This document shows positions 6,011 to 8,483 of a stretch of DNA of 8,483 bases, piece after piece. Position numbers and translations under genes: made by a program. Location of the stretch: assembly GCA_947651335.1 (NCBI GenBank), contig CANSYV010000048.1:1-8483 (forward strand), written 5' to 3'. How positions within the stretch are numbered: position 1 is the stretch's first letter; each line of letters begins with the position of its first letter. Below the pieces are notes generated by a model. The model was given only the letters and a program-made list of their open reading frames with translations, ran no database searches and was not told where the DNA came from. The DNA comes from an uncultured Lachnospiraceae bacterium (lineage in GTDB: Bacteria; Bacillota; Clostridia; Lachnospirales; Lachnospiraceae).

Positions 6011-8483
6011 TTACGCGTTTTTCAGGATATTCCTCAGCATTTCCATCAACTCCGGAATATCAATGGGTTTGGCTATATGTCCATCCATGCCTGCATCCAG
6101 CGCCTGTTTTTTATCCTCCTCAAAGGCATTGGCAGTCATGGCTATAATCGGAATATTTGAAATTTCCGTATGTTCTAATTTCCGGATGCGTTCTGCTGCC
6201 TCGTATCCATTCATAATGGGCATCTGGATATCCATCAGCACCAGGTCGTACTGCCCGGGTCTGGCTGTTTTCAGCCTTTCCACCGCAGCCGCGCCGTCAT
6301 CGGCTGTCTCCACCTGGAATCCCGCTTCCCGCAGAATCTCCACTGCAATTTCCTGATTCAGCTCATTGTCCTCCACCAAAAGAATTCTTTTTCCCTCGAA
6401 AATAATATCATCTTCCGGAATGTCACTGGCTGTACTGTGCACCGTAAACGGTTCCTCCAGAATCTTTCTGAGTTCTGATAAAAAGACCGGCTTAGCGCAG
6501 AAAGCGGTAACGCCTGCCTTTTTTGCCTCCTCCTCAATATCTGACCAGTCATAGGCAGTCAGAATAATAATAGGTGTCTCATCTGCAATCACCTTGCGGA
6601 TGCGTCTGACCACCTCAACTCCGTTCATATCCGGCATCAGCCAGTCTATCATATAGACAGCGTACTCATCATTCTGCTCCTTGGCCAGCCTGGCCCGAAG
6701 CACGGTTTCCTTGCCGGAGGTGGTCCAGTCAGGCCGCATGCCGATGGTGGAAAGCATCTTCGTCACACTGGAACAGGTATTAAAGTCATCATCAGCCACC
6801 AGCGCCCGAAGCCCTTTCAGCTCTGGGATCGCCTCCCGCCTTACAGGACCGGAACAGGTCTTAAACTGCAAAGATACGGTAAAGGACGTTCCTTTGCCTA
6901 CTTCACTCTCAACAAAAATCGAACCTCCCATCATATCCACTATATTCTTAGTAATTGCCATACCAAGCCCTGTGCCCTGGATTCCACTGACTGTGCTGGT
7001 TCTCTCCCGCTCAAAAGGCTCAAACACATGCTCTAAGAACTCCCGGCTCATCCCGATTCCCGTGTCTTTCACCTGGAATTCATAGGACGCACAGCCTTTT
7101 GGCGCACTTCCTTTCTGCCGGACACAGACGCTGACAATGCCGCCGGGTTTTGTAAACTTCATGGCATTGCTGAGCAGGTTTAGCAGAACCTGATTCAATC
7201 TCAGTTTATCGCACAGCACATTCTCGTGGATCACATCCGCTGTATCAATATAGAATTCCAGCTGCTTAGATGTAATGTCCGCCTGTACAATGGTCTTCAG
7301 GTCATGCATAATCTCCGGAAGAGAAGCTTCCTTCTCCTCAATCTTTACCTTTCCGCTCTCGATACGGCTCATATCCAGCACATCATTAATCAGGCTGAGC
7401 AGATGATTGCTGGACGTGGTGATCTTAGACAGATAATCCTGCACTTGTTCCACGTTATCAATGTGGGCTGCCGCAAGGGATGTAAAGCCGATGATGGCAT
7501 TCATAGGCGTCCGGATATCGTGGGACATATTGTTGAGAAATGTAGTCTTCGCCCGATTGGCATGCTGAGCCGCCGCCAGAGCATCCTCCAATTCTATTTT
7601 CTGCTGCTTCAGCTGGGCCTCCATCCGCTTCTCATCGTCAATATCCATGAAAAGACCCACAAAAGTCACCGGCGATCCGTCCTGCCGCCTGGACAGCCTC
7701 CCCGCCGCGTGAAACCATCTCCATCCGGCATTTTTCGTCAGCACACGATACTCCACATCATAAGTCTTTTCATCTGTATAGTCTCTCACTGTATCCCAGT
7801 ATTCCCTCAGCACCCATTCCCGGTCTTCCTCATGCAGCAAATCTGACCAGGATTCCAGCCGATTGGGAAAGTCCTCCTCGCTTTCATATCCCAGCATCTT
7901 CCGGAATACATCCGTCCATGTACAGGATACCAGCTCTGCATTCTCATCAAATTCCATACTCCATGGCCCGGACCCCATGGCAGCCTGAATATTTTTCATA
8001 GCGGCCTGCTGCCGCTCAATCTGCATATACGCGTCCCTGATTCTGTCTCCATCTGCCTTTTCCTGTTCCAGAAGAAGTTTTGCATTCTTCCTGTCCTGGA
8101 CAATCAGCGCGAAAAACACCAGGCTCATAGTAATCATGGTAACGATAATCTGAATGGCGCTATGGCTCATCATTTTGGAACTGATGGAGCTGATCTGGCT
8201 GCTGATCACACTATCCTGAATCAGGATTGTCAGCATCCAGCTTGTACCCTCCACCGGGATATAGCAGAGATCCTCCTGAAGCCCTTGATGGCTGAAGGAC
8301 ACCTGCCCGGACCTGCCGTCCGCAAAATCCTTTTCTACCTGTTCATAGCTGAATCCCTCACCAATATCCGCATCCCTCAGGGACGTTAAAAGATTGCTCC
8401 CTGCCTGAAGATATCCAAAATCATCATTGGTCAGCGCCGTACCATTTTGATAATATAAATTGCAGTAAGTCTCATTATCACTG
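6011..8483 (-). CDS. Hybrid sensor histidine kinase with two receiver domains, 5' end cut by the window
   Basis: A membrane two-component sensor: it should sense a signal outside the cell, phosphorylate its own His and pass the phosphate to its receiver domains. The frame is open to the right edge, so the start lies outside; 823 residues are visible. The GTG at 8300-8302 is an internal Val, not a start. In order (visible numbering): the end of an extracellular Cache-like domain (1-105), a membrane helix (about 108-129), a helical linker, a PAS fold (about 165-289), HisKA with phospho-acceptor His321 in [16 protein letters not shown], and HATPase_c with N box ([16 protein letters not shown]), G1 (DTGIGMS), F (FEPFERE) and G2 (GTGLGMAI) all intact. 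Receiver 1 spans about 557-676 (Asp613, Thr642, Lys664) and receiver 2 about 698-820 (Asp751, Thr783, Lys805). There is no HPt domain or DNA-binding output, so a separate HPt or regulator would be needed. The signal is unknown. Confidence 0.95.
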   Translation of the reverse strand, partial: SDNETYCNLYYQNGTALTNDDFGYLQAGSNLLTSLRDADIGEGFSYEQVEKDFADGRSGQVSFSHQGLQEDLCYIPVEGTSWMLTILIQDSVISSQISSISSKMMSHSAIQIIVTMITMSLVFFALIVQDRKNAKLLLEQEKADGDRIRDAYMQIERQQAAMKNIQAAMGSGPWSMEFDENAELVSCTWTDVFRKMLGYESEEDFPNRLESWSDLLHEEDREWVLREYWDTVRDYTDEKTYDVEYRVLTKNAGWRWFHAAGRLSRRQDGSPVTFVGLFMDIDDEKRMEAQLKQQKIELEDALAAAQHANRAKTTFLNNMSHDIRTPMNAIIGFTSLAAAHIDNVEQVQDYLSKITTSSNHLLSLINDVLDMSRIESGKVKIEEKEASLPEIMHDLKTIVQADITSKQLEFYIDTADVIHENVLCDKLRLNQVLLNLLSNAMKFTKPGGIVSVCVRQKGSAPKGCASYEFQVKDTGIGMSREFLEHVFEPFERERTSTVSGIQGTGLGMAITKNIVDMMGGSIFVESEVGKGTSFTVSLQFKTCSGPVRREAIPELKGLRALVADDDFNTCSSVTKMLSTIGMRPDWTTSGKETVLRARLAKEQNDEYAVYMIDWLMPDMNGVEVVRRIRKVIADETPIIILTAYDWSDIEEEAKKAGVTAFCAKPVFLSELRKILEEPFTVHSTASDIPEDDIIFEGKRILLVEDNELNQEIAVEILREAGFQVETADDGAAAVERLKTARPGQYDLVLMDIQMPIMNGYEAAERIRKLEHTEISNIPIIAMTANAFEEDKKQALDAGMDGHIAKPIDIPELMEMLRNILKNA

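Overview
The window looks like a chromosomal segment of a Gram-positive anaerobe of the Clostridia, most likely a Lachnospiraceae gut commensal. This is inferred from AGGAGG-type ribosome binding sites, TTGACA/TATAAT-type promoters, moderate GC content and the kind of proteins encoded: a ChvE-like sugar-binding protein, a Clostridia-type CarB, and a hybrid kinase with a Cache-like sensor. The genus cannot be set from the sequence alone.

Layout, left to right. (1) The 3' part of a ChvE/XylF-type monosaccharide-binding protein gene enters from the left edge (+) and ends at 808. (2) A 69-nt hairpin (851-919) lies between it and the convergent carB and probably terminates both. (3) carB (-, 994-4218) encodes an intact carbamoyl-phosphate synthase large subunit with its own promoter and start signals; carA is not beside it. 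(4) A divergent promoter region (4219-4406) separates carB from a small TauE/SafE-family membrane protein gene (+, 4407-5123). (5) A secreted, very basic protein with an RsiV-like DUF3298 domain follows (+, 5226-5945), with its own probable promoter. (6) A second bidirectional terminator (5969-6006) separates it from a large hybrid sensor histidine kinase gene (-), which ends at 6011 and runs off the right edge. Its extracellular domain is cut by the window, and its true start is not in view.

The genes appear to be mostly single transcription units with unrelated jobs: sugar uptake, carbamoyl phosphate for pyrimidines and arginine, anion or organosulfur export, an envelope protein, and two-component signalling. 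I see no CRISPR array, tRNA, rRNA, transposase, phage gene or defence system. The points most worth a second look are the multi-part terminator hairpin, the solitary carB with a short leader, the lysine-rich secreted DUF3298 protein with no sigma factor beside it, and the HPt-less kinase with two intact receiver domains. I did not find a convincing new multi-gene system here.
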